From assembly GCF_014641595.1 (NCBI RefSeq), contig NZ_BMIA01000006.1, positions 124,001-188,000 on the forward strand: a stretch of 64,000 nucleotides of DNA. Direction: 5' to 3'. Of this stretch, positions 28,548 through 37,250 are shown in pieces (positions within the stretch are counted from its first letter, which is position 1; each line of letters starts with the position of its first letter). This DNA comes from Dyadobacter endophyticus. GTDB taxonomy: Bacteria > Bacteroidota > Bacteroidia > Cytophagales > Spirosomataceae. The notes beneath the pieces are model-generated. The model was not told where the DNA came from. It was given only the letters and a program-made list of their open reading frames with translations, and searched no databases. Made by a program: the position numbers and the translations under genes.

Positions 28548-29723
28548 TCAGAACTTCTGATTGACGTGCTTTTTACGGTATTCCGAGGGAGTGGAGCCGG
28601 TTATTTTGCGGAATGCCGTATTGAATGCGGATTTCGAGTTATACCCCACCATCTGACCGATCTCCTCGATCTTGATGTATGCATTACCCTCGTCGGCAAG
28701 GAGCCGCTGCGCCTCCTGAATCCGATACGCACCCAGAAAGTCGAAAAAGCTTTGCTTTAACTCCTCATTAAGGATTTGTGACAGATGATGCGTTGACACT
28801 CCAAGTCGTTTGGAAAGTGCCGGCATCGAAAATCCCGGATCGAGGAATGGTTTTTCAGCGAGCATTACTGCTTCCAGCTTGCCCAGCGTCGCAGATTGTA
28901 TCTCCCGGGTCAATGAAGATTTTTCGTATTTCCGGGCGGTCCGCTCGTTTGACTCATGAAAGAACAACGATTTCCTTAACACCGTAAAGCTGACAATATA
29001 AATGATCAGCGAAATGAATGCGGCGATAATATGATCGCCCAAGTCGTGCGGGAATGAAGTCCGGACGACAAAGAAAACCAGTATCAGGAATGTCAGCTGT
29101 AAGGACATATCCCTGAACCATGAAAGCGAGCTTTTTTCACCCGTAAAAAACGAAATCCCGCGTTCCCTGAATGCCCCGGTCAGAAACCAGAAACCGGCGA
29201 CACTGTAGATAACCATACTGGCGAACGTAAGCTCGTTGATATACCATTTCGGATAAAACATCCACTCGCTGCCATACGTTGTGGCCGCAATTCTTTCTAA
29301 TTCCGGGTGGAAGGAGCCAATGTTCGCATTATACTTGAACGCCAGACTTTGCGGGTAAATGAGCACGCACATGTATGCGAGGTAGGCCATCGAGGGGATG
29401 AAATGGATCCATGCTCGCCTGGAAACCCGCTGGGTTACGCCTGTTTTGGTATAGAGGAATGCGGCTGGGGCCATCAGCAGATTCAACGGTTCGCTGAAAT
29501 CGACCAGCCACAGCACGCGAAACATATAATTGGTATACCCTAACCAAACATCGCTGATAATTACCGACATCGCCAGGATAAGAATCCCAAGAAAGAGATT
29601 CGAACGGTTGCTGCCCTTTGCGTGCGATAGGAAAAAATACGCGAGTATCAACCCCTGTACGCAACCCAGCAGCATGAATAATGAAAAAAGGTCGGTATGG
29701 ATCGGAGGTGAAGCTGGGATCAT
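28548..29723 (-). CDS. AraC-family regulator with an N-terminal multi-helix membrane domain
   Basis: The 391-residue protein has roughly six to seven membrane helices in the first 250 residues and a C-terminal AraC-type DNA-binding domain (about 285-385) with two helix-turn-helices: SMPALSKRLGVSTHHLSQILN and GYNSKSAFNTAFRKITGSTP in sequence. Such fusions are typical of Bacteroidota and suggest direct membrane sensing coupled to transcription. The signal is unknown. The downstream acyltransferase is the obvious candidate target because it shares the strand. Confidence 0.88.
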   Translation of the reverse strand: MIPASPPIHTDLFSLFMLLGCVQGLILAYFFLSHAKGSNRSNLFLGILILAMSVIISDVWLGYTNYMFRVLWLVDFSEPLNLLMAPAAFLYTKTGVTQRVSRRAWIHFIPSMAYLAYMCVLIYPQSLAFKYNANIGSFHPELERIAATTYGSEWMFYPKWYINELTFASMVIYSVAGFWFLTGAFRERGISFFTGEKSSLSWFRDMSLQLTFLILVFFVVRTSFPHDLGDHIIAAFISLIIYIVSFTVLRKSLFFHESNERTARKYEKSSLTREIQSATLGKLEAVMLAEKPFLDPGFSMPALSKRLGVSTHHLSQILNEELKQSFFDFLGAYRIQEAQRLLADEGNAYIKIEEIGQMVGYNSKSAFNTAFRKITGSTPSEYRKKHVNQKF

Positions 29724-29798
29724 GTTATTGCATCTCGGATTTCAAATATACGAATTCGAAAATGCAATTCAGGGACAGTAATGCGTCCGGGGCGCTGC

Positions 29799-30410
29799 TC
29801 AATATAGCACGATCAGAAAAATGAACACCACCAGCCATAGTGCTCCCGTAAAATGCCAGTAGCGCGTGAAGAGCCTGATACGAAGGCGGTTTGGAGGATT
29901 GACGCTGTACACGAACGAATCCACATAACTTCTGTTCTTAACAGCTTTTCTGAACAAATAACTCAAATACAACACGCCTCCCATCATGTGGAGGAGGTGA
30001 AGGCCGGTCAATAGATAGATGAATCCTTCGGAAGTATTGACGCCGCTGAAAACGCCGGAATTGACCATTTCCATCCATCCGCCGGTCTGCAACATGATAA
30101 AGATGAAGCCTAGTATGAGCGTAGCACCCATAAATACCCGATAATGCAGGAAGCGTTCGTTTGTAAATGCGAGGTTAGCCTCGTGAAGCGTGATACTGCT
30201 GAACAAAATGACCAGGGTACTCAGCCAGAACATATCCGGCAGCGCGACCAAATGGGCGGTTTCTTTATGAGCCCGCAGAAGGAAAATGACAAAAATGGAG
30301 GTGAAAAGCAACGAGCTGCCAGCAACCCCAAGCCAAAGCATAAAGCCAAGCGGCTCACGTCGTTTGGTGAAAGGATTTTCAGTTTGCCTGGTTGTGTGCT
30401 TCGGACTCAT
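29799..30410 (-). CDS. Heme-copper oxidase subunit III-like protein
   Basis: The 203-residue protein has five predicted membrane helices in the layout of cytochrome c or quinol oxidase subunit III. Family-like stretches include LGVAGSSLLFTSIFVIFLL, SITLHEANLAF, and GLHLLHMMGGVLYL, ending with the RYWHFTGALWLVVFIFL helix. Subunit III supports proton uptake and stability of the oxidase. No subunit I, II or IV gene is next to it, so it is either a detached copy or part of an oxidase encoded elsewhere. Confidence 0.85.
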   Translation of the reverse strand: MSPKHTTRQTENPFTKRREPLGFMLWLGVAGSSLLFTSIFVIFLLRAHKETAHLVALPDMFWLSTLVILFSSITLHEANLAFTNERFLHYRVFMGATLILGFIFIMLQTGGWMEMVNSGVFSGVNTSEGFIYLLTGLHLLHMMGGVLYLSYLFRKAVKNRSYVDSFVYSVNPPNRLRIRLFTRYWHFTGALWLVVFIFLIVLY

Positions 30411-30498
30411 CTCCCAATCATTGATATCTTCGAAAAGCGCAATTCAAGGTGAATATAACGACTAATTTACACCTTAATACATAACCCGGAGGTTAAAT

Positions 30499-31308
30499 TT
30501 ATTTAAGAAAACCCTGCCACAGACGAAAGTCGGGAAAATGTTGTTTCAGATTTTGTTCCCCTCCGAAAATACCGAACAGTGTCGATCCTGAACCACTCAT
30601 GGCAGCGTATTCTGCTCCCAGACTGTACAGCTTTTCCTTTACTTCCTCCAAAAGAGGGTATTTTTTGAAAAGCGTTGCTTCGAAATCATTCCTGACACGG
30701 CCTCTCCATTCTATGATAGGCTCCCGAAGTATAGTACGTAAATTTTCGGTGCTTCGTTTCGCAACTACGCCGGAATATGCGTCGACGGTCGAAATATGTA
30801 TCCCAGGGTTCACCAGCACGATCCATTTCCCCGCGATATTAACATCGATATTATCGAACTGGTCGCCTTTTTCGAAGCAGTACACCGGCTTATTTCTGAT
30901 AAAAAAGGCGCAGTCGCTGCCGATCTGTCTTGCATAATGCTCCTGCTCTGCAATCGAAATATTGAGCTCAAAAAGCTGATTCAATGCTCTTATAGTAAAC
31001 GCCGCGTCGGCAGACCCACCGCCGAGCCCGGCGCCTATGGGTACCGTTTTTAGTAGATGTATTTTGACGGGAGTTAGCTGGAAATCCCTCCTGAGCATCT
31101 GGTAAGCCTTCGTGCAAAGATTATCTTCCGCATTGCCCGGGATGGCGATCCCGTCGGCATGAAACGAGAAGGTTTCAGCCAAAGTAATTTCCAACGCATC
31201 CGACCAACCTACTGGGTAGAAACAGGACTCGATGTTATGAAACCCGTCCGGGCGCTTTTCAACGATATTTAGGCCTATATTGATCTTGGCATTCGGAAAT
31301 ACTAGCAT
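30499..31308 (-). CDS. ispE: 4-diphosphocytidyl-2-C-methyl-D-erythritol kinase
   Basis: IspE phosphorylates CDP-methylerythritol in the non-mevalonate isoprenoid pathway. The 269-residue protein has the N-terminal FPNAKINIGLNI segment with the conserved lysine and asparagine, the GHMP kinase ATP-binding loop PIGAGLGGGSADAA at residues 90-103, and the C-terminal MSGSGSTLFGIF motif. Length is normal for the Bacteroidota form. Confidence 0.95.
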   Translation of the reverse strand: MLVFPNAKINIGLNIVEKRPDGFHNIESCFYPVGWSDALEITLAETFSFHADGIAIPGNAEDNLCTKAYQMLRRDFQLTPVKIHLLKTVPIGAGLGGGSADAAFTIRALNQLFELNISIAEQEHYARQIGSDCAFFIRNKPVYCFEKGDQFDNIDVNIAGKWIVLVNPGIHISTVDAYSGVVAKRSTENLRTILREPIIEWRGRVRNDFEATLFKKYPLLEEVKEKLYSLGAEYAAMSGSGSTLFGIFGGEQNLKQHFPDFRLWQGFLK

Positions 31309-31333
31309 TCTAATTTCAATTGCGGCAAATAGC

Positions 31334-32797
31334 TTACTGTTCCCAGCGCCATTCCTGGCCTATAATCAATTCTTCTTTTAATCCCTGAGATATCAGATAA
31401 TCACGGGTTTTCTGGTCGGACAATTTCTTTACGGCAATGTTTTCCGCATTCGATAATGCATACAAATACATAGATGCGATACGCACCGTGTTTTCCAATT
31501 GGTCCTTATTCACCAGGCTGAAATCATCACAATCCGCATGATAACATTGCAGCACATTAGGATCGAGGTGCCCCGACAAGCCTGCGATGGGCACCCCTTC
31601 CAGCATAAAAGGCTGATGGTCGCTGTGCAGGCCGGCCCTGTTCGTCGTTTCATTCTTATAGTCACTGTTCACGGACTGGATCGCTTGGCCGACCGTCGCA
31701 AAGAACTCGGTCATTTCATCCCGTCCGAACGTATTGGCTCCATTTGGATCGTTGGTCATATCGAGGTTCATCATATACGAAACCTTATCGATTGTTCCTG
31801 ACTTTTTGAGCTCATTCACAAAATGCTTGGATCCCAGAAGCCCCTGCTCTTCTCCCATGAACAACACAAACTGAATGGTCCGTTCAGGCTTCACTTTCAA
31901 TGCCTTGAATGCCCTGGCTATGTCAATCACGGCAAACGACCCGATTCCGTTGTCAATTGCCCCCGTAGCAAGATCCCACGAATCGAGGTGACCGCCGATA
32001 ATAACCTTCTCGTCGGACTTTCCTTTTAGCGTAGCTATTACATTACGGGCTTTGATAGGCTTCGAAATGTTGTGCATGTCGATATGCGCTTCTAACGGGC
32101 CTTCGTCCTTAATCCATTTTCTTATCTCATGGCCGCTTTCATTGGATATGCAAACGGCTGGGATAGAGATGATAGCACCGGTAACCGACGCGGTTCCGGT
32201 AAGCAAAATTTTGCCGGGTGCACCGTTGACCATGATCATCCCTTTCGCGCCATATTTGATCGCCAATGCTGTTTTTTCCGACCGGTGCAGATTCTTTTTG
32301 CCAGTTACGCCAACGAGGTTAATGTTGGCCATCGCAACTTTACCCTTTACCTTATCTTTCAGGGCCAGAAAGTCTTCCTCCAATCCGTTGCCGACATCTA
32401 CAATTTCGCCGTGTAGGTTGGACTCCACGGGCGAATGTGCGAGCGAAACAACGGGAACATCACGAAAGTTGTCGCTGCTGCCGGGTGCTATGGATAATGT
32501 GACGGTGTCCCGCATCCAGGCTTCTACTTCAAAAGGTTGATATACAACATCGGTGAAGCCATAGCTTTTCAAAAGCTTGAACGCATATTCCTCGGCCTTT
32601 TCGCCATTTGCACTTCCGGTAAGCCGGTGCCCGATGGTCCTGGTTGCATCTCCGAGTGTGGCATAGGCCTTACTATTCTCTCTGATTTCCCTATTGAGAC
32701 GTGAAAACGGCTTCTCCCATTTTTTATCGACAGGGCGAAACTCTGAAAACAACAAAAACAACCCACCAATGAGTACGACTTGTACAACTTTCTTCAT
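31334..32797 (-). CDS. Secreted M28-family zinc aminopeptidase/carboxypeptidase
   Basis: The 487-residue protein starts with a signal peptide (MKKVVQVVLIGGLFLLFSEF). A PA-type insert domain at about 125-245 precedes the M28 catalytic domain, which shows the metal ligands in GGHLDSWDLATGAIDNG, the catalytic pair in MGEEQGLLGS, NLDMTNDPNG, and a distal YHADCDDF histidine. It is expected to trim peptides in the periplasm or outside the cell. It is 25 bases upstream of ispE on the same strand. Confidence 0.9.
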   Translation of the reverse strand: MKKVVQVVLIGGLFLLFSEFRPVDKKWEKPFSRLNREIRENSKAYATLGDATRTIGHRLTGSANGEKAEEYAFKLLKSYGFTDVVYQPFEVEAWMRDTVTLSIAPGSSDNFRDVPVVSLAHSPVESNLHGEIVDVGNGLEEDFLALKDKVKGKVAMANINLVGVTGKKNLHRSEKTALAIKYGAKGMIMVNGAPGKILLTGTASVTGAIISIPAVCISNESGHEIRKWIKDEGPLEAHIDMHNISKPIKARNVIATLKGKSDEKVIIGGHLDSWDLATGAIDNGIGSFAVIDIARAFKALKVKPERTIQFVLFMGEEQGLLGSKHFVNELKKSGTIDKVSYMMNLDMTNDPNGANTFGRDEMTEFFATVGQAIQSVNSDYKNETTNRAGLHSDHQPFMLEGVPIAGLSGHLDPNVLQCYHADCDDFSLVNKDQLENTVRIASMYLYALSNAENIAVKKLSDQKTRDYLISQGLKEELIIGQEWRWEQ

Positions 32798-33102
32798 AAT
32801 TCCCGATAAAGGATGTCAGCAACTTGAAATTTTCCTCAAATATCGCATAGATATTTGACCTCTTGCAAGATAAACACAAAGGAGACCCTAAAATCAACCC
32901 TTTAGTTTCATTGCGTCATTAATATACCCATTTCTGACTGATCTGACATCACTTTCCCGTATGCTTTCCATACATTTATATTTAAGTGTAAAATTTACAC
33001 TTATTATGTTTCTTTTCTTAAAGATATTTGAACATTTTTGTACTTTTTAGCACTTATATTTAAACATCGAAGCACTTTAAATCAAAATAATCATATTTCG
33101 CA
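32798..33102. promoter_or_regulatory. Divergent intergenic region between M28 peptidase and xylulokinase
   Basis: This 305-base AT-rich gap holds no supported gene. It must contain promoters for both flanking genes. The only strong element is the 21-bp palindrome at 32983-33003; a TACTTTTT near 33040 is one mismatch from a -7 element for xylB. Confidence 0.5.
32983..33003. promoter_or_regulatory. Perfect 21-bp palindrome upstream of xylulokinase
   Basis: TAAGTGTAAA and TTTACACTTA form perfect ten-base arms around one central A, 100 bases before the xylB ATG. Size, symmetry and position fit a dimeric repressor operator. Pentose genes in Bacteroidetes are known to be controlled by Nudix-related NrtR-type regulators (XylR, AraR); whether this is such a site cannot be judged from the window, which lacks a regulator gene of that family. 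Confidence 0.65.
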
Positions 33103-34587
33103 ATGTATTTCCTTGGATTCGATTTAGGCAGTTCGTCCGTCAAAGCTTGTTTGATTCACGCAGATACCGGGGCAGTTGCCGCCTCCGCATTCTATCCTGA
33201 AAGGGAAATGACTATTGCAGCCCCAAAGCCGGGTTTCGCCGAGCAGCAGCCTCAGATGTGGTGGGAGAATGCGTGCCTGGCTTCCCAGGCCGTTATCAAA
33301 AAAGCAAACGTTTCCCCCGACGAGGTGGGTGCAATCGGAATTTCTTACCAAATGCACGGGCTTGTGGTCGTAGATGAAAACCTGAATGTTCTCCGTCCAT
33401 CTATCATCTGGTGCGACAGCCGTGCTGTCGAAGTGGGCAACCAGGCAATGGACGCTTTGGGCGAGGAATATGTACTGCCTCATTTGCTCAATTCACCGGG
33501 TAATTTCACGGCCTCCAAACTCGGTTGGGTGAAACAGAACGAACCTGAGGTTTATGCGAAAGTCCACAAGTTCATGCTTCCAGGCGATTACCTTGCCGCC
33601 CGTATGACAGGCGAGGTCGTAACGACCCCATCCGGACTTTCCGAAGGCATATTCTGGGATTTCGTCAATCAACGCCCGGCCGATTTCCTGTTCGACCATT
33701 TCGGGTTCAGTCAGAGCATCCTGCCCGAGGTGCTACCTACTTTTGCCGAGCAAGGGAGAGTAACCGCCGCCGCCGCTGCCGAGCTTGGGTTACGGGCGGG
33801 TATTCCCGTCACGTACCGCGCCGGCGACCAGCCGAACAATGCCTTTTCACTTAACGTACTCGAACCTGGGGAGGTTGCCGCAACTGCCGGAACTTCCGGG
33901 GTTGTGTATGGCGTCAGCGACCAAATTAAATTCGATCCAAAATCACGCGTTAATACCTTCCTCCACGTAAACCCGATTTCTTCGGCATCGCGTTACGGCG
34001 TTTTACTGTGCGTAAACGGGACGGGAAGCCTGAACGGCTGGCTGCGTAATGCATTGTTCCAGGGGAATGTCTCTTACCCTGAAATGAACAGCCTGGCTGC
34101 ACAGGCACCTGTCGGGTCCGATGGCCTGTTCTGCCTTCCTTTTGGTAATGGCGCAGAGCGCATGCTCGAAAACAAGGATCCGGGAAGCACATTCAAAGGA
34201 CTTCAATTCAGCCGTCACGGGCTTAGCCACTTTACGCGCGCGTCACAGGAGGGCATAGTTTTCGCACTCTATTATGGCATGGAAATCATGGAAACGGTGG
34301 GCGTATCCCTTAAAAATATCCGTGCAGGTGAGGCCAACATGTTCCTCAGCCCTGTTTTCAGGGAGACTTTTGCCAATGTCTCCGGTGCCACCGTCGAACT
34401 GTACAATACCGATGGTGCACAAGGTGCAGCCCGCGCGGCCGGTTTCGGACTCGGTTACTACAAAAACCGTGAAGAGGCGTTCGTAGGCCTCACCGCATTA
34501 CGCACAATCGAACCCGACGCAAATGTGACGCAGGCTACGCGTGACGCTTACAGCAATTGGAAAGCGGCGCTCGAAAAAAGCCTTTGA
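33103..34587 (+). CDS. xylB: Xylulokinase, FGGY family
   Basis: The 494-residue kinase phosphorylates D-xylulose to xylulose 5-phosphate for the pentose phosphate pathway. It opens with the phosphate-1 motif FLGFDLGSSSVKA, has the substrate region ISYQMHGLVVVD and WCDSRAVE, the GDQPNNAF segment with catalytic aspartate (about 243), and the C-terminal ATP-binding motif GAQGAARAAGFG. These match xylulokinase rather than glycerol kinase. No xylA isomerase or xylose transporter is adjacent. Confidence 0.9.
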   Translation: MYFLGFDLGSSSVKACLIHADTGAVAASAFYPEREMTIAAPKPGFAEQQPQMWWENACLASQAVIKKANVSPDEVGAIGISYQMHGLVVVDENLNVLRPSIIWCDSRAVEVGNQAMDALGEEYVLPHLLNSPGNFTASKLGWVKQNEPEVYAKVHKFMLPGDYLAARMTGEVVTTPSGLSEGIFWDFVNQRPADFLFDHFGFSQSILPEVLPTFAEQGRVTAAAAAELGLRAGIPVTYRAGDQPNNAFSLNVLEPGEVAATAGTSGVVYGVSDQIKFDPKSRVNTFLHVNPISSASRYGVLLCVNGTGSLNGWLRNALFQGNVSYPEMNSLAAQAPVGSDGLFCLPFGNGAERMLENKDPGSTFKGLQFSRHGLSHFTRASQEGIVFALYYGMEIMETVGVSLKNIRAGEANMFLSPVFRETFANVSGATVELYNTDGAQGAARAAGFGLGYYKNREEAFVGLTALRTIEPDANVTQATRDAYSNWKAALEKSL

Positions 34588-34593
34588 TAAGAA

Positions 34594-34629
34594 AACAGGC
34601 CTCATGTCAGACCAGGTATGAGGCCTGTT
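34594..34629. terminator. Bidirectional terminator between xylB and ssb
   Basis: AACAGGCCTCAT pairs perfectly with ATGAGGCCTGTT around a 12-base loop. A TTTTCTT run follows on the minus strand, so it ends the ssb transcript well and may also stop xylB transcription. Confidence 0.8.
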
Positions 34630-34642
34630 ACTATTAACGCGT

Positions 34643-34978
34643 TCATACCACCGCCTCCTGCTTCTTCTGGACTTCCTCTACTTTATGAGCAGTCACCTCC
34701 GTACGCCTTACCGTGCGATTATCTTTGTCGACATACTGGCGATAAGTTAGCCGTCCCTCAATCGAAACCATTTTCCCGGTCGTCAGAAATTCCTCGCAGC
34801 GCTGCGCCAGTTCCCGCCACACTACGACCGTGTGCCAGACCGTGTTCTTAACCTCTTCCTTATTCCTGTTAACATACCCTTCATCCGTAGCCAGTGAAAA
34901 GCTGAGCATTTTGCCGCCATCAAACTCTCTTACGTTGATTTCGCGACCTACATTTCCGATTAATTTTACCGAGTTCAT
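34643..34978 (-). CDS. ssb: Short single-stranded DNA-binding protein
   Basis: The 111-residue protein is an OB-fold SSB: MNSVKLIGNVGREINVREF at the start and the TVVVWRELAQRCEEFLTTGKMVSIEGRL-type core. It lacks the usual disordered linker and acidic DDDIPF-like tip and ends with basic/helix-prone EEVQKKQEAVV. This suggests an accessory SSB, perhaps for competence, recombination or a repair niche, rather than the main replicative SSB. It is monocistronic. Confidence 0.9.
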   Translation of the reverse strand: MNSVKLIGNVGREINVREFDGGKMLSFSLATDEGYVNRNKEEVKNTVWHTVVVWRELAQRCEEFLTTGKMVSIEGRLTYRQYVDKDNRTVRRTEVTAHKVEEVQKKQEAVV

Positions 34979-35106
34979 TCTGATAATGTTTAGATGATGA
35001 ATACTGATGCCGGGCTAGATAATGCGAACCGGCAATGCAAAGGTGCGGGGACCGGAAGAATCGAGTCGGTTTTTAACCGCTTATAGTCATATGAAAACAT
35101 TTGTAG

Positions 35107-35120
35107 CCGTTTGCAAACGG
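35107..35120. promoter_or_regulatory. Perfect 14-bp palindrome in the ssb-zinc-ribbon intergenic region
   Basis: CCGTTTGCAAACGG is a perfect palindrome. Its right half plus flank, CAAACGGAAAA (35114-35124), is repeated exactly 100 bases downstream at 35214-35224, immediately before the next gene. It could be an operator pair. The remainder of the 249-base gap shows nothing else convincing. Confidence 0.45.
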
Positions 35121-35227
35121 AAAAATGCGGGCTATTGAACCTGGGTAATGAATTTTGCTATATTGCAGCTCGGGAAAATCTATGCACACTGCCTGGGCGT
35201 CAAGTGCTCCGGCCAAACGGAAAACAC

Positions 35228-35584
35228 ATGAACAATTGCCAGGAATGCGGCAAACCCCTGATGGGGAGGATCGACAAAAAGTTTTGTTGCGACATGTGCC
35301 GCAACAGCTTTAACAACCGCCTCAATTCCGATTCCCATAACCTGATGAGGAATATAAATAACCAGCTCCGGAAGAACCGCCGGATTCTGGAAGAGCTTTG
35401 CCCAGACGATAAATCCAAGACAACCAAGCACATTTTATTAGCCAAAGGCTTTGATTTTAACCTGATTACCAACATCCGTCCGACACTCAAAGGAAGCATT
35501 TACCACTTCGTTTACGACTACGGCTACCTGGAACTGGACAATGATTTTTATCTGATCGTAAAGGATAAACGATTGGAGAAATAG
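35228..35584 (+). CDS. Small zinc-ribbon protein (DUF2116-like N-terminus)
   Basis: The 118-residue protein starts MNNCQECGKPLMGRIDKKFC and has four closely spaced cysteine pairs (CxxC then CCDMC) that should bind one zinc ion, followed by a helical/basic segment and a conserved-looking C-terminal domain (KHILLAKGFDFNLITN). Related short proteins are common in Bacteroidota; function is unknown, perhaps nucleic-acid binding. The ATG at 35228 is used since the upstream extension is not family-like. Confidence 0.7.
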   Translation: MNNCQECGKPLMGRIDKKFCCDMCRNSFNNRLNSDSHNLMRNINNQLRKNRRILEELCPDDKSKTTKHILLAKGFDFNLITNIRPTLKGSIYHFVYDYGYLELDNDFYLIVKDKRLEK

Positions 35585-35614
35585 ATATTTTTGCAGGAAT
35601 TCAAACTACCACCG

Positions 35615-36490
35615 ATGAAAAAAGTAAGCCTCAGCGATTCCGGCCCGAAGGTCTCGGAAGCAATTTATGGTTTCTGGAGATGGACCGACGAAGGTGCCGT
35701 TACCACCACGCAAATTGAAAAAACGGTCAATCTCTGCCTCGATCTGGGCATTAATACATTCGACCATGCTGATGTTTACGGCGACCACACCATTGAAGAA
35801 CATTTCGGCAAGATCATCGCTAACAAGTCATTCAAGCGGGAAGACATTGTGCTGTTCAGCAAATGCGGCATCAGGACGTCACCGGATAAATACCTGACTT
35901 ACTACGATAATTCGCGTGAGCACATTATCAATAGTATCAACGGTTCGCTCAAAAGACTGAAGACCGATTATCTGGACATTTTTCTGCTGCATCAAAGCGA
36001 CCTTCTGGCCGACCCCGAAGAAACAGCCATGGCATTGGCAGAGATCGTAACCTCGGGCAAAGCAAAACATATCGGCGTTGCTAATTTTACGGTATTCCAG
36101 CATCAACTGCTCGCGTCCTACCTTCGTATTCCGATCGTTACGAACCATATCGAGCTGAATTTGATGAATACAACGGCGATCGAGGACGGCCGCATCGACT
36201 TCATCAAACAGAGTTTCAGTAAACCATTAGCCTGGGCACCGCTAGCCGGAGGAAAAATCCTGAATGGTACCGACGAAAAAGCCGTGCGCCTGAGGGCCAA
36301 ACTCGATGAAGTCGGTAAGAAATACGATGCTAATATCGAGCAGACCGCCGTCGCCTGGCTCATGAAACTGGGCACATTACCCATTATCGGTTCGCTCTCG
36401 GAGGCGCGCATCCGCAACGGTGCAAGTGCTTCGGATATTAAGCTGAGCCGCGAAGATTGGTATGATATCTATCAGGTTGTCGGGAAGTAA
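35615..36490 (+). CDS. Aldo/keto reductase
   Basis: The 291-residue NADPH-dependent oxidoreductase has the catalytic tetrad D50, Y55, K83 and H126 (NTFDHADVYGDH, LFSKCG, LLHQSD) and the C-terminal cofactor-binding stretch LPIIGSLSEARIRN. It resembles the YdhF-type subgroup of predicted oxidoreductases. Substrate unknown. The ATG at 35615 is chosen; a TTG eight codons upstream is possible. It follows the zinc-ribbon gene by 30 bases, so the pair may be co-transcribed. Confidence 0.9.
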   Translation: MKKVSLSDSGPKVSEAIYGFWRWTDEGAVTTTQIEKTVNLCLDLGINTFDHADVYGDHTIEEHFGKIIANKSFKREDIVLFSKCGIRTSPDKYLTYYDNSREHIINSINGSLKRLKTDYLDIFLLHQSDLLADPEETAMALAEIVTSGKAKHIGVANFTVFQHQLLASYLRIPIVTNHIELNLMNTTAIEDGRIDFIKQSFSKPLAWAPLAGGKILNGTDEKAVRLRAKLDEVGKKYDANIEQTAVAWLMKLGTLPIIGSLSEARIRNGASASDIKLSREDWYDIYQVVGK

Positions 36491-36495
36491 AAAAG

Positions 36496-36527
36496 AAGGG
36501 ATATTGTTCTAATGAACAGTATCCCTT
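36496..36527. terminator. Bidirectional terminator between aldo/keto reductase and the heme-like lipoprotein
   Basis: AAGGGATATTGTTC pairs with GAACAGTATCCCTT (one G-U pair) around TAAT. It lies between two convergent stop codons. Confidence 0.8.
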
Positions 36528-36533
36528 TGAATA

Positions 36534-37118
36534 TCAATCCTTCAATTGCTTGGCGTCCAGCTTTCTGATAATTTCCTTTTTGTTGAAAAGCAATCGCCAG
36601 ACAGCGAAAGTCGTATCCTGGGTTGCCATGCATTTCTTGCAAATAATGCTTTCCGATGAAAGAGGAGCATTGTACACGAGCAGCGTGTCATTCAATTGCT
36701 GCAAATTGTCGCCCGCAGGGGTTTTGCTTTTCGCACTGTAAGCGTATGCATCCAGGATCTCCCGCTCCTTGGCGAGCAAGCCGGGACGTTTCATGTCATT
36801 TGTACCGAACAATTCGACTTTAACCCCATATTCCTTTTCCAATGCGGCAATCACCGGAATACCGCCCAGGTCCCGGCAATGTGCCAGTCCGGCGTCGGGA
36901 TTCTTTTCGAGCTCGCCTTTTAAAGCCTTTTCGGCGATCTCGGCGATTTTCTTTCCCCATTCATCGGCCGATGATATAAGTTGGACGTTGGTAACCCGCT
37001 TGATCTGCGAGGCTTTGATTTCCCGGCTCAGCTCTTTCGTGTTCTCAATACGCCCGCTTTTGAAGTCGCAACCGACCAAAGCACTTGCCAGCATCACGAT
37101 ACATATTATTCTTTTCAT
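36534..37118 (-). CDS. DUF3365 (Tll0287)-like lipoprotein with an altered heme motif
   Basis: The 194-residue protein has a lipoprotein signal with the acylated cysteine at residue 17 (ASALVGC). The body resembles DUF3365 sensor-like domains: NPDAGLAHCRDL, RPGLLAKEREILDAY and a C-terminal APLSSESIICKKCMA. In most members the last motif is a CxxCH c-type heme site; here it is C160-K-K-C163-M164. It may bind heme differently, or bind none. Assigned to the family from segment order, moderate certainty. Confidence 0.6.
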   Translation of the reverse strand: MKRIICIVMLASALVGCDFKSGRIENTKELSREIKASQIKRVTNVQLISSADEWGKKIAEIAEKALKGELEKNPDAGLAHCRDLGGIPVIAALEKEYGVKVELFGTNDMKRPGLLAKEREILDAYAYSAKSKTPAGDNLQQLNDTLLVYNAPLSSESIICKKCMATQDTTFAVWRLLFNKKEIIRKLDAKQLKD

Positions 37119-37205
37119 TGTTCCAGATGTTAGTTTAAACCAGCAAACGGTTTTATCCACAATACGCAGCCAGTCCCTTGAAACCATTCATTTAGCTAAA
37201 ATGCG

Positions 37206-37213
37206 TATCTTTG
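37206..37213 (+). promoter_or_regulatory. -7 promoter element upstream of prfA
   Basis: TATCTTTG at 37206-37213 matches the Bacteroidota -7 consensus exactly, 37 bases before the prfA ATG. A clear -33 TTG at the preferred distance is not seen. Confidence 0.35.
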
Positions 37214-37250
37214 TGCCCCGAATGCGAGGTGCCAAAGATATTCAATAAAG

